Program-made: the position numbers and the translations under genes
The notes under the pieces: model-generated
Seen by the model: only the letters and a program-made list of their open reading frames with translations
The model's database searches: none
What the model was told of the DNA's origin: nothing
In this document: positions 1 to 8,989 of the stretch, piece after piece
Position numbering within the stretch: position 1 is the first letter of the stretch
How the letters are laid out: each line of letters begins with the position of its first letter
Assembly (NCBI RefSeq): GCF_021287045.1
Contig: NZ_JAJTBG010000001.1
Span: forward strand, 310,001-374,000
DNA from: Oryzomicrobium sp.
Lineage (GTDB): Bacteria; Pseudomonadota; Gammaproteobacteria; Burkholderiales; Rhodocyclaceae
DNA length: 64,000 nucleotides
Direction: 5' to 3'

Positions 1-285
1 CGCAACCTGGCCCAGGTGGTGATGGCCAACTTCCAGAACCCCAACGGTTTGACCAGCCTGGGCAACAACCAGTGGGCCCAGACGTCCGCCTCCGGCCAGC
101 CGGCCATTGGTACGCCTAATACCGGCAGCATGGGGGTGCTCCAGTCCAACTCGATCGAAGAGTCGAACGTGGACCTGACCGGCGAACTGGTGGCGATGAT
201 CACCCAGCAGCGCAACTACCAGGCCAACGCCCAGACCATCAAGACCCAGGATTCGATCATGAACACCCTGGTCAACCTGCGCTGA
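1..285 (+). CDS. flgE: Flagellar hook protein FlgE, C-terminal fragment
   Basis: The reading frame is open from base 1, so only the last 94 residues of the hook subunit lie in the window. The tail contains the family signature ESNVDLTGELVAMITQQRNY followed by NAQTIKTQDSIMNTLVNLR, the coiled-coil D0 helix shared by FlgE, FlgF and FlgG. FlgE polymerises to form the hook outside the outer membrane. It is followed 53 bp later by flgF, in the order expected for a flgB-L cluster. The 5' part and its promoter are off the left edge. Confidence 0.95.
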   Translation, partial: RNLAQVVMANFQNPNGLTSLGNNQWAQTSASGQPAIGTPNTGSMGVLQSNSIEESNVDLTGELVAMITQQRNYQANAQTIKTQDSIMNTLVNLR

Positions 286-338
286 TCGCCGTCCTGACCT
301 GTAACCCGTAGCCAACCTCACCGACCTGACCGGATTCC

Positions 339-1082
339 ATGGATCGCCTCATCTACACGGCCATGAGCGGCGCCAAGCATGCCTTCCTGCGGCAGGCCGG
401 CGTGGCCAACAACCTGGCGAACGCATCCACCGTGGGCTACCGCAGCCAGGATCACCAGTTCCGCGCCGTACCGGTGCAGGGCGAAGGTGTGCCCACCCGG
501 GCCTTCGTAGTGGATGCCTCGGTCAAGGATGTGTTCGACCAGGGCACCCTCAGCTACACCGGCCGCGCCCTCGACGTGGCCGTGCAGGGCCAGGGCTGGA
601 TCGCCGTCCAGGCACCCAACGGCCAGGAGGTCTATACCCGGGCTGGCAACCTGCAAGTCAGCGCCAACGGCCAGTTGCAGACGCCGGACGGCTATCCGGT
701 GCTCTCGCCCAGCGGCCCGATCGCGGTGCCGCCGGACAACCGGGTGACCGTCGCTCCGGACGGCACGGTTTCGGTGGTACCCCAGTTCGGCACGCCCAAC
801 GTGACCGACTCGGTCAGCCAGATCAAGCTGGTGAACCCGGACCCCTCGACCCTGGAACGGGGCGCCGACGGCTTCTTCCGCCTGAAGAACGGCCAGCCGG
901 CCGATGCCGACCCGAACGTGCGCCTGGCCCCGGAAACCCTGGAGGGGAGCAACGTGAACGTGGTGGACAGCATGGTCACCCTGATCTCCCTGTCCCGGCA
1001 GTTCGAGATGCAAGTGCAGATGCTGCAAAAAGCCGATACCAATGCCCGCAGCGCCGACCAGTTGCTCAGCCTGACCAGCTGA
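339..1082 (+). CDS. flgF: Flagellar proximal rod protein FlgF
   Basis: This 247-aa rod subunit polymerises in the periplasm between the MS ring and the distal rod. The N-terminus MDRLIYTAMSGAKHAF carries the FlgF-type start, followed by NNLANASTVGYR, a form of the rod/hook N-terminal motif. The C-terminus has the LEGSNVNVVDSMVTLISLSR helix. The length fits the family (about 250 aa). Start at 339: the ATG opens the conserved N-terminal helix. It lies 33 bp before flgG in the same operon. A substitute reading as flgG is ruled out because flgG follows. Confidence 0.96.
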   Translation: MDRLIYTAMSGAKHAFLRQAGVANNLANASTVGYRSQDHQFRAVPVQGEGVPTRAFVVDASVKDVFDQGTLSYTGRALDVAVQGQGWIAVQAPNGQEVYTRAGNLQVSANGQLQTPDGYPVLSPSGPIAVPPDNRVTVAPDGTVSVVPQFGTPNVTDSVSQIKLVNPDPSTLERGADGFFRLKNGQPADADPNVRLAPETLEGSNVNVVDSMVTLISLSRQFEMQVQMLQKADTNARSADQLLSLTS

Positions 1083-1115
1083 CCGGCGCGATGAACAACT
1101 AGGAAGAATGCCCCG

Positions 1116-1898
1116 ATGATCCGCTCACTCTGGATTGCACGGACCGGCCTGGATGCCCAGCAGACCCAGCTGGACGTGATTTCCAACAACTTGGCCAACG
1201 TCAGCACCAACGGCTTCAAGCGTTCCCGCGCGGTGTTCGAGGATCTGCTCTACCAGACCGTCCGCCAGCCCGGCGCCCAGTCGTCCCAGCAGACCCAGAT
1301 TCCCTCAGGTTTGCAGATCGGCACCGGCGTGCGCCCCGTGTCCACCGCCCGCATCTTCACCCAGGGCAACCTGCAGCAGACCGGTAATTCGATGGACGTG
1401 GCCATCAACGGCAACGGTTTCTTCCAGATTCTGATGCCGGACGGCACCATCGCCTACACCCGGGACGGCTCGTTCCAGCAGGACAACCAGGGCCAGCTGG
1501 TCACCTCCAGCGGCTATCCGCTGCAACCCAACATCACCATCCCCTCCAACGCCCTGACCCTGACCGTCGGCAAGGACGGGGTGGTCAGTGTGACCCTGCC
1601 GGGCCAGACCAACGCCCAGCAGCTGGGGCAGATTCAGCTGGCCAGCTTCATCAACCCGGGCGGCTTGCAGAGCGTCGGCGAGAACCTGTTCCAGGAAACC
1701 GCCGCCAGCGGCGCCCCCCAGCCCAACATCCCGGGTACCAACGGCCTGGGCAGCCTCAACCAGAACTACGTCGAGACCTCCAACGTGAACGTGGCCGAGG
1801 AACTGGTGACCATGATCCAGACCCAGCGCGCCTACGAGATGAACACCAAGGTCGTCTCCACCTCCGATGCGATGCTGGGCCGCCTGACCCAGCTGTAA
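1116..1898 (+). CDS. flgG: Flagellar distal rod protein FlgG
   Basis: This 260-aa protein matches the usual FlgG length exactly. It starts [20 protein letters not shown] and continues with [19 protein letters not shown], the classic distal-rod N-terminal helix. It ends in [20 protein letters not shown], the conserved C-terminal helix. It forms the distal rod that crosses the peptidoglycan and contacts the P and L ring proteins encoded just downstream. An AGGAAGA-like ribosome site precedes the ATG. Confidence 0.97.
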   Translation: MIRSLWIARTGLDAQQTQLDVISNNLANVSTNGFKRSRAVFEDLLYQTVRQPGAQSSQQTQIPSGLQIGTGVRPVSTARIFTQGNLQQTGNSMDVAINGNGFFQILMPDGTIAYTRDGSFQQDNQGQLVTSSGYPLQPNITIPSNALTLTVGKDGVVSVTLPGQTNAQQLGQIQLASFINPGGLQSVGENLFQETAASGAPQPNIPGTNGLGSLNQNYVETSNVNVAEELVTMIQTQRAYEMNTKVVSTSDAMLGRLTQL

Positions 1899-1928
1899 GG
1901 CTGAATCGCCACGACAAGGAAGAACGCC

Positions 1929-2612
1929 ATGAACCTGCCCACCCTGCGCCGCGGCCTGCTGCTTGCCGCCGCCGGCGTCGCGGCCCTCCTGGCCGGCTGC
2001 GCCTCGGTGCCACCCACCAACATCCACCAGCCGATGACGGCCCGGCCCCAGCCCCGGGCGGAAATTGTTGCCGCCAACGGCAGCATTTACCAGAACGCCA
2101 ATTTCCGCCCCCTGTTCGAGGACCGGCGCGCCCGCTTCGTCGGCGACACCATCACCATCAGCATCACCGAGAACACCAACGCCTCCACCAACCAGGCCAC
2201 CAAGGCCACCCGCGACAGCAGCATCCAGGCGGCGGTGCCGACCCTGAACGGCCTGCCAGGCAAGAGCCTGATGGGTATGGGGTTGAATGCCACGTCCAAC
2301 TCGGCGCTCAACGGCCAGGGGCAATCCAACAACACCAACGTGTTCTCCGGTACCATCACCGCCACGGTGATCGAGGTGTTGCCCAACGGCAATCTTCTGG
2401 TCTCCGGGGAGAAGCAGATCGCTATCGGCTCCCAGCAAGAGTTCGTGCGGCTTTCCGGTGTCATCAACCCGCTCTTCGTCGGTACCAACAATACCGTCGC
2501 CTCGTCCCAGGTGGCCGATGCGCGGATCGAGTACAAATCAACCGGCAGCATCAGCGAATCCCAGGTCATGGGCTGGCTGGCACGATTCTTCCTTAACGTA
2601 TTGCCGTTCTAA
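1929..2612 (+). CDS. flgH: Flagellar L-ring lipoprotein FlgH
   Basis: This 227-aa L-ring subunit forms the bushing in the outer membrane. The N-terminal signal peptide ends in a lipobox LLAGC, with the lipidated cysteine at residue 24. The FlgH signatures are LFEDRRARFVGDTITISITE in the middle and VSGEKQIAIGSQQEFVRLSG, then VVNP-like INPLFVGTNNTVASSQVADA near the end. It lies between flgG and flgI with short gaps, as in most flg operons. An AAGGAAGAA ribosome site precedes the ATG. Confidence 0.97.
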   Translation: MNLPTLRRGLLLAAAGVAALLAGCASVPPTNIHQPMTARPQPRAEIVAANGSIYQNANFRPLFEDRRARFVGDTITISITENTNASTNQATKATRDSSIQAAVPTLNGLPGKSLMGMGLNATSNSALNGQGQSNNTNVFSGTITATVIEVLPNGNLLVSGEKQIAIGSQQEFVRLSGVINPLFVGTNNTVASSQVADARIEYKSTGSISESQVMGWLARFFLNVLPF

Positions 2613-2633
2613 GTCGACTCGTTGGGAGGGACC

Positions 2634-3770
2634 ATGCGCGGTCCTCGCAGGTTTGTCCGCCGCTTCGCGGCCGTTTCACGCATTTCGTTCCTGGCCCTGG
2701 CCGTTTTTGCCGCCGCTGCGCCGGCTCACGCCGAGCGTATCAAGGACCTGGCCACGGTCCAGGGCGTGCGCAACAACCAATTGCTGGGCTACGGCCTGGT
2801 GGTCGGCCTGGACGGCAGCGGCGACCAGACCACCCAGACCCCGTTCACCGTACAGAGCCTGACCAACCTGCTGTCCCAGTTGGGGGTCAACCTGCCCACC
2901 ACTGGCCAGCCGCCCCAGTTGCGCAACGTGGCGGCGGTGATGGTCACCGCCAACCTGCCGCCCTACGCCAAGGCGGGCCAGCAGATCGACGTCACCGTTT
3001 CGTCCATGGGCAACGCCAAGAGCCTGCGCGGCGGCACCTTGCTGATGACGCCGCTCAAGGGCGCCGACGGCCAGGTCTATGCCATGGCCCAGGGCAGCCT
3101 GGCCGTGGGCGGGGTGGGAGCGTCCGCCTCCGGGTCGAGCGCCCAGATCAACCATCTGTCGGCCGGGCGCATTCCCGCCGGCGCCACCGTCGAACGGGAA
3201 GTGCCTTCCGCCGTGGGGCAGGGGGGCTACATCCATTACGAACTCAATACCGCCGATTTCGACACTGCTCGGCGCATCGTCGATGCCATCAACCGGGAAG
3301 TCGGTCCCGTGGCCCAGGCCGTGGACGGCCGCCAGATTCGGGTGTCCGCCCCGGATGATCCCAACGCCCGCATCGCCTTCCTCGGCCGCATCGAGAACCT
3401 GGATGTGAAGCCGGCCATGCTGCCGGCCAAGGTGATCGTCAATTCCCGCACCGGCTCGGTGGTGATGAACCAGACCGTGCGCATCGACCCCTGCGCCGTG
3501 GCCCACGGCAACCTGTCGGTGGTGATCGGCACCCAGAATTCGGTGAGCCAGCCCAATGCCTTCTCCCAGGGGCAGACCGCCGGCGTGAGCAATTCGGATG
3601 TGCAGATCAAGCAGGACGGCACGGCCCTGATCAACCTCAAGGGTGGCGCCAACCTGGCCGACGTGGTCAAGGCGCTCAACACCCTGGGGGCCAAGCCCCA
3701 GGACATGCTGGCCATCCTCCAGGCCATGAAGGTGGCGGGGGCTCTGCGCGCCGAGCTGGAAATCATCTAA
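2634..3770 (+). CDS. flgI: Flagellar P-ring protein FlgI
   Basis: This 378-aa periplasmic P-ring subunit forms the peptidoglycan-level bushing. The start at ATG 2634 is chosen because GGGAGGG sits 3-9 bases upstream; an upstream TTG at 2622 would lie before that ribosome site. A Sec signal peptide (about residues 1-34, ending APAHA) precedes the mature start ERIKDLATVQGVRNNQLLGY, the FlgI signature with GLVVGLDGSGD. The C-terminus has the NLADVVKALNTLGAKPQDML motif typical of the family. Confidence 0.97.
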   Translation: MRGPRRFVRRFAAVSRISFLALAVFAAAAPAHAERIKDLATVQGVRNNQLLGYGLVVGLDGSGDQTTQTPFTVQSLTNLLSQLGVNLPTTGQPPQLRNVAAVMVTANLPPYAKAGQQIDVTVSSMGNAKSLRGGTLLMTPLKGADGQVYAMAQGSLAVGGVGASASGSSAQINHLSAGRIPAGATVEREVPSAVGQGGYIHYELNTADFDTARRIVDAINREVGPVAQAVDGRQIRVSAPDDPNARIAFLGRIENLDVKPAMLPAKVIVNSRTGSVVMNQTVRIDPCAVAHGNLSVVIGTQNSVSQPNAFSQGQTAGVSNSDVQIKQDGTALINLKGGANLADVVKALNTLGAKPQDMLAILQAMKVAGALRAELEII

Positions 3771-3785
3771 GACCGGGGCCGCGCC

Positions 3786-4838
3786 ATGAAGGCTTACGAT
3801 CCGTCGACCCAGCAGCTCATCGGCGACCCGCGCACGCTGCAACAGCTCAAGAGCCAGGCCGCCAAGGATCCCAAGGCAGCCCTCAAGGCCACGGCCCAGC
3901 AGTTCGAGGCCCTGTTCCTGCAGCAGGTGCTGAAGAGCATGCGCGACACCCTGCCCAAGGACGGCCTGTTCGATAACGACACCACCCGGCTCTACACCAG
4001 CATGCTCGACCAGCAGCTGGCCCTGCGCCTGGCCACCTCGGGCCAGGTTGGGCTGGCCAAGGTGATCGAGCAGCAGCTCAGCCGCAACATGGGCGTCCCC
4101 CCGTCCGCCCTGGAGAACGGCGAGGCGGCCGATGCCGCCGCCGGCAAGGTGCCGACGCCGGCACAGTTGCTCGAATCCCTGCAATCCGGCGTGGATGGCG
4201 TCCAGGCCAATCCGGGGTTGCAGACCAAACTGGCGGCTGCCTTGCAGTCCCTGACCAATGAGCAGCAGCGCAACCGGCTGCTGGCGGCAGATCGTACGGC
4301 AAATATTGCCACGGCGACGCCTTCGGCCTTGCCGGCCGCAGCCCAAGCCGCGGCCGACGGGCGGGGCGACGCCACCGCCCGGGATTTCGTCGCCCGCATC
4401 TGGCCCCATGCTGCCGAGGCCTCCCGGGCCACCGGGGTGCCCACCCATTTCCTGGTGGCCCATGCCGCCCTGGAGTCGGGCTGGGGCCGGGGCGAAATCC
4501 GCCGCCCGGACGGCTCGCCGTCCTTCAACCTGTTCGGCGTCAAGGCCGGCAAGAGTTGGCAGGGCGGCGCCGTGGAGGTTAACACCACTGAATACGTGGG
4601 CGGACAGCCCCAGCAGGCCCGGGAAAAATTCCGCGCCTATGGCTCCTACGCGGAGGCCTTCCGCGACTACGCGGCACTGCTGCAGCGTCCCCGTTTTTCC
4701 GGGGCCTTGAACGCGACCGATGGCACAAGTTTTGCTGCATCACTGCAGCAAGCCGGATATGCCACCGACCCCATGTACGCGGACAAGCTCAACCGCATCA
4801 TCAACGGTGCCACGCTGCGCCAGGCCCTCGCGGGCTAG
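3786..4838 (+). CDS. flgJ: Bifunctional rod cap and peptidoglycan hydrolase FlgJ
   Basis: This 350-aa protein scaffolds rod assembly and cuts peptidoglycan so the rod can pass. The N-terminal rod-binding domain (about residues 35-95) shows QFEALFLQQVLKSMRDTLP. The C-terminal glucosaminidase-type domain (about 195-340) shows FLVAHAALESGWGRGE, with the catalytic glutamate near residue 230. Beta- and gammaproteobacterial FlgJ proteins carry this fused hydrolase, whereas many other phyla have the rod domain alone. A sigma-54-like promoter for flgKL lies inside its 3' end (4721-4736). Confidence 0.96.
   Translation: MKAYDPSTQQLIGDPRTLQQLKSQAAKDPKAALKATAQQFEALFLQQVLKSMRDTLPKDGLFDNDTTRLYTSMLDQQLALRLATSGQVGLAKVIEQQLSRNMGVPPSALENGEAADAAAGKVPTPAQLLESLQSGVDGVQANPGLQTKLAAALQSLTNEQQRNRLLAADRTANIATATPSALPAAAQAAADGRGDATARDFVARIWPHAAEASRATGVPTHFLVAHAALESGWGRGEIRRPDGSPSFNLFGVKAGKSWQGGAVEVNTTEYVGGQPQQAREKFRAYGSYAEAFRDYAALLQRPRFSGALNATDGTSFAASLQQAGYATDPMYADKLNRIINGATLRQALAG
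4721..4736 (+). promoter_or_regulatory. Sigma-54-like promoter inside flgJ
   Basis: The bases read TGGCACA-AGTT-TTGCT, against the sigma-54 consensus TGGCACG-N4-TTGCW. The GG and GC doublets are exactly 12 bases apart. It points toward flgK, about 180 bp downstream, and lies within the last 120 bp of flgJ. The match is seen directly. Function as a promoter is inferred, supported by the FleR-type sigma-54 activator encoded in the same window. Confidence 0.5.
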
Positions 4839-4867
4839 CCTGCCACCGTTCTCGGTATCCGTCCGGC

Positions 4868-4894
4868 TCAACTTTTTCTGAATCTGGCCGTTAC
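4868..4894 (+). promoter_or_regulatory. Sigma-28 (FliA)-like promoter before flgK
   Basis: TCAACTTT, 11 bases, then GCCGTTAC. This matches six of eight bases in each half of the enterobacterial flagellar consensus TAAAGTTT-N11-GCCGATAA, with exact spacing. It lies in the 79-bp gap between flgJ and flgK, 23 bp before the start codon, leaving a short leader with a CGGGAG ribosome site. Late (class III/IV) control of the hook-filament junction genes is typical. Confidence 0.6.
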
Positions 4895-4917
4895 TCTAGG
4901 TCAGTCGGGAGTTTGCC

Positions 4918-6963
4918 ATGACAGGTATCTTCAGTATCGGGCTGACCGGCATCAATGCCGCCCAGTACGGTCTTCTCACCACCTCGCACAACATCACCAA
5001 CGCCAACACCGACGGGTACAACCGTCAGGTGATCTCGCAGGCGACCAACATCCCCCTGCCCACCGGGGCTGGCTTCGTCGGCCAGGGCACGCACGTGGCG
5101 ACGGTGCAGCGGATGTACAACCAGTTCCTGTCCCAGCAGGTGATGCAGGCCCAGACTTCCGCCAACGAATACAACACCTACTACAAGCAGGTATCCCAGG
5201 TGGACAACCTGCTCGGCGACAGCAACGCCGGCCTGTCCTCGGCCCTCCAGGGCTTCTTCTCCGGCGTCCAGCAGCTGGCGTCCAAGCCGGGCAACTCCAC
5301 CGTGCTGGCCACCATGGTGTCCTCGGCCCAGACCCTGGCGAGCCGTTTCCAGACCATGGAAAACCAGCTCAACCAGCTGTACCAGGGGACCAACCAGCAG
5401 ATCACCGACACGGTCAACAAGATCAATTCCTACGCCACCCAGATCGCCAAGCTCAACGAGAGCATCACCATGGCGCAGGCGTCCACCAACCAGCCGCCCA
5501 ACGACCTGCTCGACCAGCGCGATCAGTTGATCTCCCAGCTGAACCAGGAAATCCGGGTCACCACCGTGACCCAGAGCGACGGTTCCCTGTCGGTGCTGAT
5601 AGGCTCCGGCCAGCAACTGGTAGTGGGGCAGCAGGTGAGCCAGCTGACCACCCAGCCATCCCAGGACGATCCGACCCGCATGGCGGTGGCTCTGCAGACC
5701 GGCAGCGTGAACATGGAGTTGCCCGAGTCTCTGCTTTCCGGCGGCAACCTGGGAGGCTTCCTGTCCTTCCGTTCCGGCGCCCTGGACGATGCACGCAATA
5801 CCCTGGGCCAGCTGGCGGCCAGCGTGGCGCTTACCTTCAACGCCCAGCAGGCCCTGGGTCAGGACCTTCACGGCAATGTGGCCGGGGACGTCGGCTTCGC
5901 CTCCCAGTTGTTCCAGATTTCCGACCCCAAGGTCATCCGCAATTCCACGTCGTCCAATACGGCGGTGCTGTCGGCGAGCTTCCAGGCGCCCCAGAACTCG
6001 AACGGCAATTTCAGCACCCAGCTGACCTCCAGCGACTACGAGCTGCAGTTCGGCACTGGCGGTGCCTACACGGTGGTGCGCCTGTCCGATAATTCCCAGG
6101 TGGCTTCCGGCACCGTATCCGGGGCGCCGCCGACCAATGTCAGCTTCGACGGCGTGCAGTTGAGCATCACCACCGCCGGCCTGAACGGCGACCGCTTCAC
6201 CATCCAGCCCACCAAGGAAGTGGCGCGCAACTTCGCCGTCAATTCGGCGGTGATCGGCGATCCCAGCCTGGTGGCGGCGGCTGCGCCGATCCGGGCTTCG
6301 GCCGCCCTGACCAACACTGGCGATGCCACCATCACCCAGGGCAGCGTGGGCACGGGGTACACCCTGCCGACCACGCCCCTGACCCTGTCGTACACCAATA
6401 CCCCGAGCTCGGGGCTGACCGGCTTCCCGGTGGGTTCCACCATCTCGGTGACCGACGCCAGCGGCAACACCACGACCACCACCATTGCCGCCGCCACCGA
6501 CGTGGTGGCCTTCGGCTCCGGCAACACCATCACCATCAATGGCCCCACGGTCAATGCGGTGAGCTTCAGCGTCAGCGGCACCCCCAAGGCCGGCGACCAG
6601 TTCACCTTGCAAAAGAACGTCGCCGGGGTGGCCGACGGCCGCAACGCCAACCTGATGGGTCTGCTGCAGACTCAGCAGACCATGACCGGTTCGGGCAACG
6701 GCGGCGGCCTGACCACCTTCCAGGATTCCTACGGCGCCCTGGTGGCCCGGGTGGGCACCAAGACCAACGAGGTCAAGGTCATGGGCGATTCCCAGAGCGC
6801 CCAACTGGCGTCGGCCCAGTCATCCCAGCAGTCCCTGTCGGGGGTGAACATGGACGAAGAGGCGGCCAACCTGATCAAGTACCAGTACATGTACCAGGCA
6901 TCGGCCAAGATGCTGCAGGTGGGTAGCACCATCTTCGACACCATCCTGTCGATCGGAAGATAA
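4918..6963 (+). CDS. flgK: Hook-filament junction protein 1 FlgK (HAP1)
   Basis: This 681-aa junction protein links hook to filament and is exported through the flagellar type III apparatus. The N-terminus SIGLTGINAAQYGLLTTSHN, then ITNANTDGYNRQ, is the HAP1 signature. The C-terminus GVNMDEEAANLIKYQYMYQA with SAKMLQVGSTIFDTILSI is the conserved D0 helix. The protein is longer than the roughly 550-aa enterobacterial form; the extra length is a Thr/Ser/Gly-rich surface domain around residues 350-560. It is followed by flgL, the second junction protein. Confidence 0.97.
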   Translation: MTGIFSIGLTGINAAQYGLLTTSHNITNANTDGYNRQVISQATNIPLPTGAGFVGQGTHVATVQRMYNQFLSQQVMQAQTSANEYNTYYKQVSQVDNLLGDSNAGLSSALQGFFSGVQQLASKPGNSTVLATMVSSAQTLASRFQTMENQLNQLYQGTNQQITDTVNKINSYATQIAKLNESITMAQASTNQPPNDLLDQRDQLISQLNQEIRVTTVTQSDGSLSVLIGSGQQLVVGQQVSQLTTQPSQDDPTRMAVALQTGSVNMELPESLLSGGNLGGFLSFRSGALDDARNTLGQLAASVALTFNAQQALGQDLHGNVAGDVGFASQLFQISDPKVIRNSTSSNTAVLSASFQAPQNSNGNFSTQLTSSDYELQFGTGGAYTVVRLSDNSQVASGTVSGAPPTNVSFDGVQLSITTAGLNGDRFTIQPTKEVARNFAVNSAVIGDPSLVAAAAPIRASAALTNTGDATITQGSVGTGYTLPTTPLTLSYTNTPSSGLTGFPVGSTISVTDASGNTTTTTIAAATDVVAFGSGNTITINGPTVNAVSFSVSGTPKAGDQFTLQKNVAGVADGRNANLMGLLQTQQTMTGSGNGGGLTTFQDSYGALVARVGTKTNEVKVMGDSQSAQLASAQSSQQSLSGVNMDEEAANLIKYQYMYQASAKMLQVGSTIFDTILSIGR

Positions 6964-7016
6964 GGAACAGGGTAGGGGGGGCGACGATGCCTTCCCCGGC
7001 CCCCAAGGAGAACACC

Positions 7017-8405
7017 ATGCGCGTTAGTACCGCCCAGCTCTACGATGTCGGTATCACCGGCCTGCAGCGCAATCAGTCGTCCCTGTTGAACACCCAGAAC
7101 CAGCTGTCCACCGGCAAGCGGGTGATCAATCCTTCCGACGATCCGGTGGCCTCCGCCCGGGCGCTGGTGCTGGGCCAGTCCCAGAACGTCAACAGCCAGT
7201 ACCTGACCAACCAGAAAGCGGCCAACAGCCAGTTGCAGCTCGTCGAAGGTACGGTGGGGTCCCTCAACGACCTGCTCCAGTACATCCGCAGCCAGGCCGT
7301 GGCGGCCGGCAACCCGGCCCTGACCAATTCCGAGCGCCAGTCGATGGCCTCCGACCTGGAGTCGCGCTTCCAGGATCTGCTGGGCATCGCCAACAGCCAG
7401 GACGGCACCGGCCAGTACCTGTTTTCCGGCTTCCAGGGCCAGACCAAGCCCTTCGCGGTGACGTCCACCGGCGCCGTGCAGTACCAGGGCGACGACGGCC
7501 AGATTTCGGTGCAGGTGTCTTCTTCGCGCCAGATCGCCATCACCGACGCGGGCAGCGACCTGTTCATGCGTATCCGCCAGGGCAACGGCAGCTTCGCCAC
7601 CGCCACCAGCGGCAACACCTTCAATGCCCCCACCAACCAGAACCTGGGCACCGGGGTGATCGACCAGGGCAGCGTGCTCGATCCGACCAAGTGGAATGCG
7701 GCGACCAACTCGGGCAGCTTCTCCGTCAAGTTCGCCCGGGACTACACCGCCTCGCCGCCCACCACCACCTACGACATCGTCGACACCACCAGCAACACGT
7801 CGATCTTCACCGGTGCGGCGCCGTCGGCCACTGGTCCGCTGCCGGGCGGTACCTTCGTGCCGGGGCAGACCCTCACGCTGGCCGGCCCCAACGGCGGGGC
7901 CCCGGTGGATTACGGCGCATCGATCACCATCACCGGCCAGCCTGAGGACGGGGACACTTTCTCGATTTCGCCGAGCAAGAGCAACCAGGACATCTTCCAG
8001 ACGGTCCAGAGCTTCATCAACCTGCTCAAGAACCCGCCCACCCAGGGAACATCCCAGAACGTCACCCACAGCAACCTGGGGGCCACGGCCACCGGCTACA
8101 ACATCAATGGCAGCGGCACCACCGAGTTCGCCAACCAGTTGGGCGGGATCATCTCCAACCTGGACCAGGCCCTCGACAAGGTGAACACGGTGCGGGCCTC
8201 CCAGGGTTCGCGCATGAACGAACTCGATTCCCTGACCTCCGCCGGCCAGGCTATGGATACCCAGTACCAGTCCTCGATCTCGGACCTGGTGGATGTGGAC
8301 TACTACAGCGCCATCTCCCAGCTTTCCAAGCAGTCGGTGCAACTGGAAGCCGCCCAGAAGGCCTTTGTACAGATCACCAGCCTGGGGCTGTTCAAGCTGC
8401 TCTGA
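7017..8405 (+). CDS. flgL: Hook-filament junction protein 3 FlgL (HAP3)
   Basis: This 462-aa flagellin-like junction protein has the start MRVSTAQLYDVGITGLQRNQ, then LSTGKRVINPSDDPVASARA, which is the FlgL N-terminal signature. The C-terminus has the flagellin-type D0/D1 helices (QSSISDLVDVDYYSAISQLS). The ATG at 7017 is chosen because AAGGAG lies at 7005-7010; an in-frame ATG at 6987 has no such site and would precede the conserved N-terminus. It is the last classical gene of the flg cluster and is exported after FlgK. Confidence 0.96.
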   Translation: MRVSTAQLYDVGITGLQRNQSSLLNTQNQLSTGKRVINPSDDPVASARALVLGQSQNVNSQYLTNQKAANSQLQLVEGTVGSLNDLLQYIRSQAVAAGNPALTNSERQSMASDLESRFQDLLGIANSQDGTGQYLFSGFQGQTKPFAVTSTGAVQYQGDDGQISVQVSSSRQIAITDAGSDLFMRIRQGNGSFATATSGNTFNAPTNQNLGTGVIDQGSVLDPTKWNAATNSGSFSVKFARDYTASPPTTTYDIVDTTSNTSIFTGAAPSATGPLPGGTFVPGQTLTLAGPNGGAPVDYGASITITGQPEDGDTFSISPSKSNQDIFQTVQSFINLLKNPPTQGTSQNVTHSNLGATATGYNINGSGTTEFANQLGGIISNLDQALDKVNTVRASQGSRMNELDSLTSAGQAMDTQYQSSISDLVDVDYYSAISQLSKQSVQLEAAQKAFVQITSLGLFKLL

Positions 8406-8413
8406 TTGCTCTG

Positions 8414-8947
8414 ATGGCGCCTTCTATTCTCTCCGCCTGTCGCCTGTGGCTGCTTGCCGCAGGCGCGGGCAGCCTGCTGGCCGGGTGCAGTTCCATTACG
8501 GGGACCTATCCGCGCTCGTCCCCCATCGTTCCCCAGGCCAGCATCCAGGTGACGGCCAGCCAGGCCTATACCTTCGAGCAGATCGCCACCACGGCGGGCG
8601 TGGCTGCCATTCTTTACGTCGTCTACGATCCCCTCGCGCCCAACTGGACCATCCAGGAAACGCGCCTTGACGACCGCACCTACCGGATGGCCTTCAAGCT
8701 CAAGCGCTTCCACATCGGCGGGTCCGGCGAGGTGTCCCAGATCTTCCGCCGCCGCGCCGAGCAGTTGCGGCGCGAGACCGGGGCCCTGACCTACCGGGTC
8801 CTGGACTACTCGGAAGGCATCGAATCGGGCACGCCCCAGGCCCAGCGCGTCGCCGAAGGCACGGTGGAATTGGTGGCAGGCGCCTTCCCCCTGGCCGAGC
8901 CGGTGTCGGCGCCCACCACCCCGCGCTCCAACTTCTACCGCGACTGA
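8414..8947 (+). CDS. Small lipoprotein downstream of flgL, function unknown
   Basis: This predicted 177-aa lipoprotein has a signal peptide with lipobox LLAGC (cysteine about residue 25), followed by a short globular domain. No recognised catalytic motif or named family was identified. It starts 8 bp after flgL on the same strand and converges with fliR, so it is probably co-transcribed with flgKL. A role in or near the flagellar rings or outer membrane is only suggested by position. The start at 8414 is the only ATG giving a complete signal sequence. Confidence 0.8.
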   Translation: MAPSILSACRLWLLAAGAGSLLAGCSSITGTYPRSSPIVPQASIQVTASQAYTFEQIATTAGVAAILYVVYDPLAPNWTIQETRLDDRTYRMAFKLKRFHIGGSGEVSQIFRRRAEQLRRETGALTYRVLDYSEGIESGTPQAQRVAEGTVELVAGAFPLAEPVSAPTTPRSNFYRD

Positions 8948-8989
8948 GTCGACTTCCGGCGGCGCCAGCCGAGCGGGGGCGCGTACGCC

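Noticed and set aside
2578..2593. TGGCACG-ATTC-TTCCT at the end of flgH as a sigma-54 promoter for flgI
   Set aside because: The essential -12 GC doublet is CC and the site lies inside an operon; no need for a promoter is evident.
2676..4463. Very long open frame antisense to flgI and flgJ, and similar ones over flgK, parE, parC, uup and the kinase genes
   Set aside because: High-GC genes leave antisense frames open. These have His/Gly/Arg-rich compositions, no family signatures and overlap clear genes.
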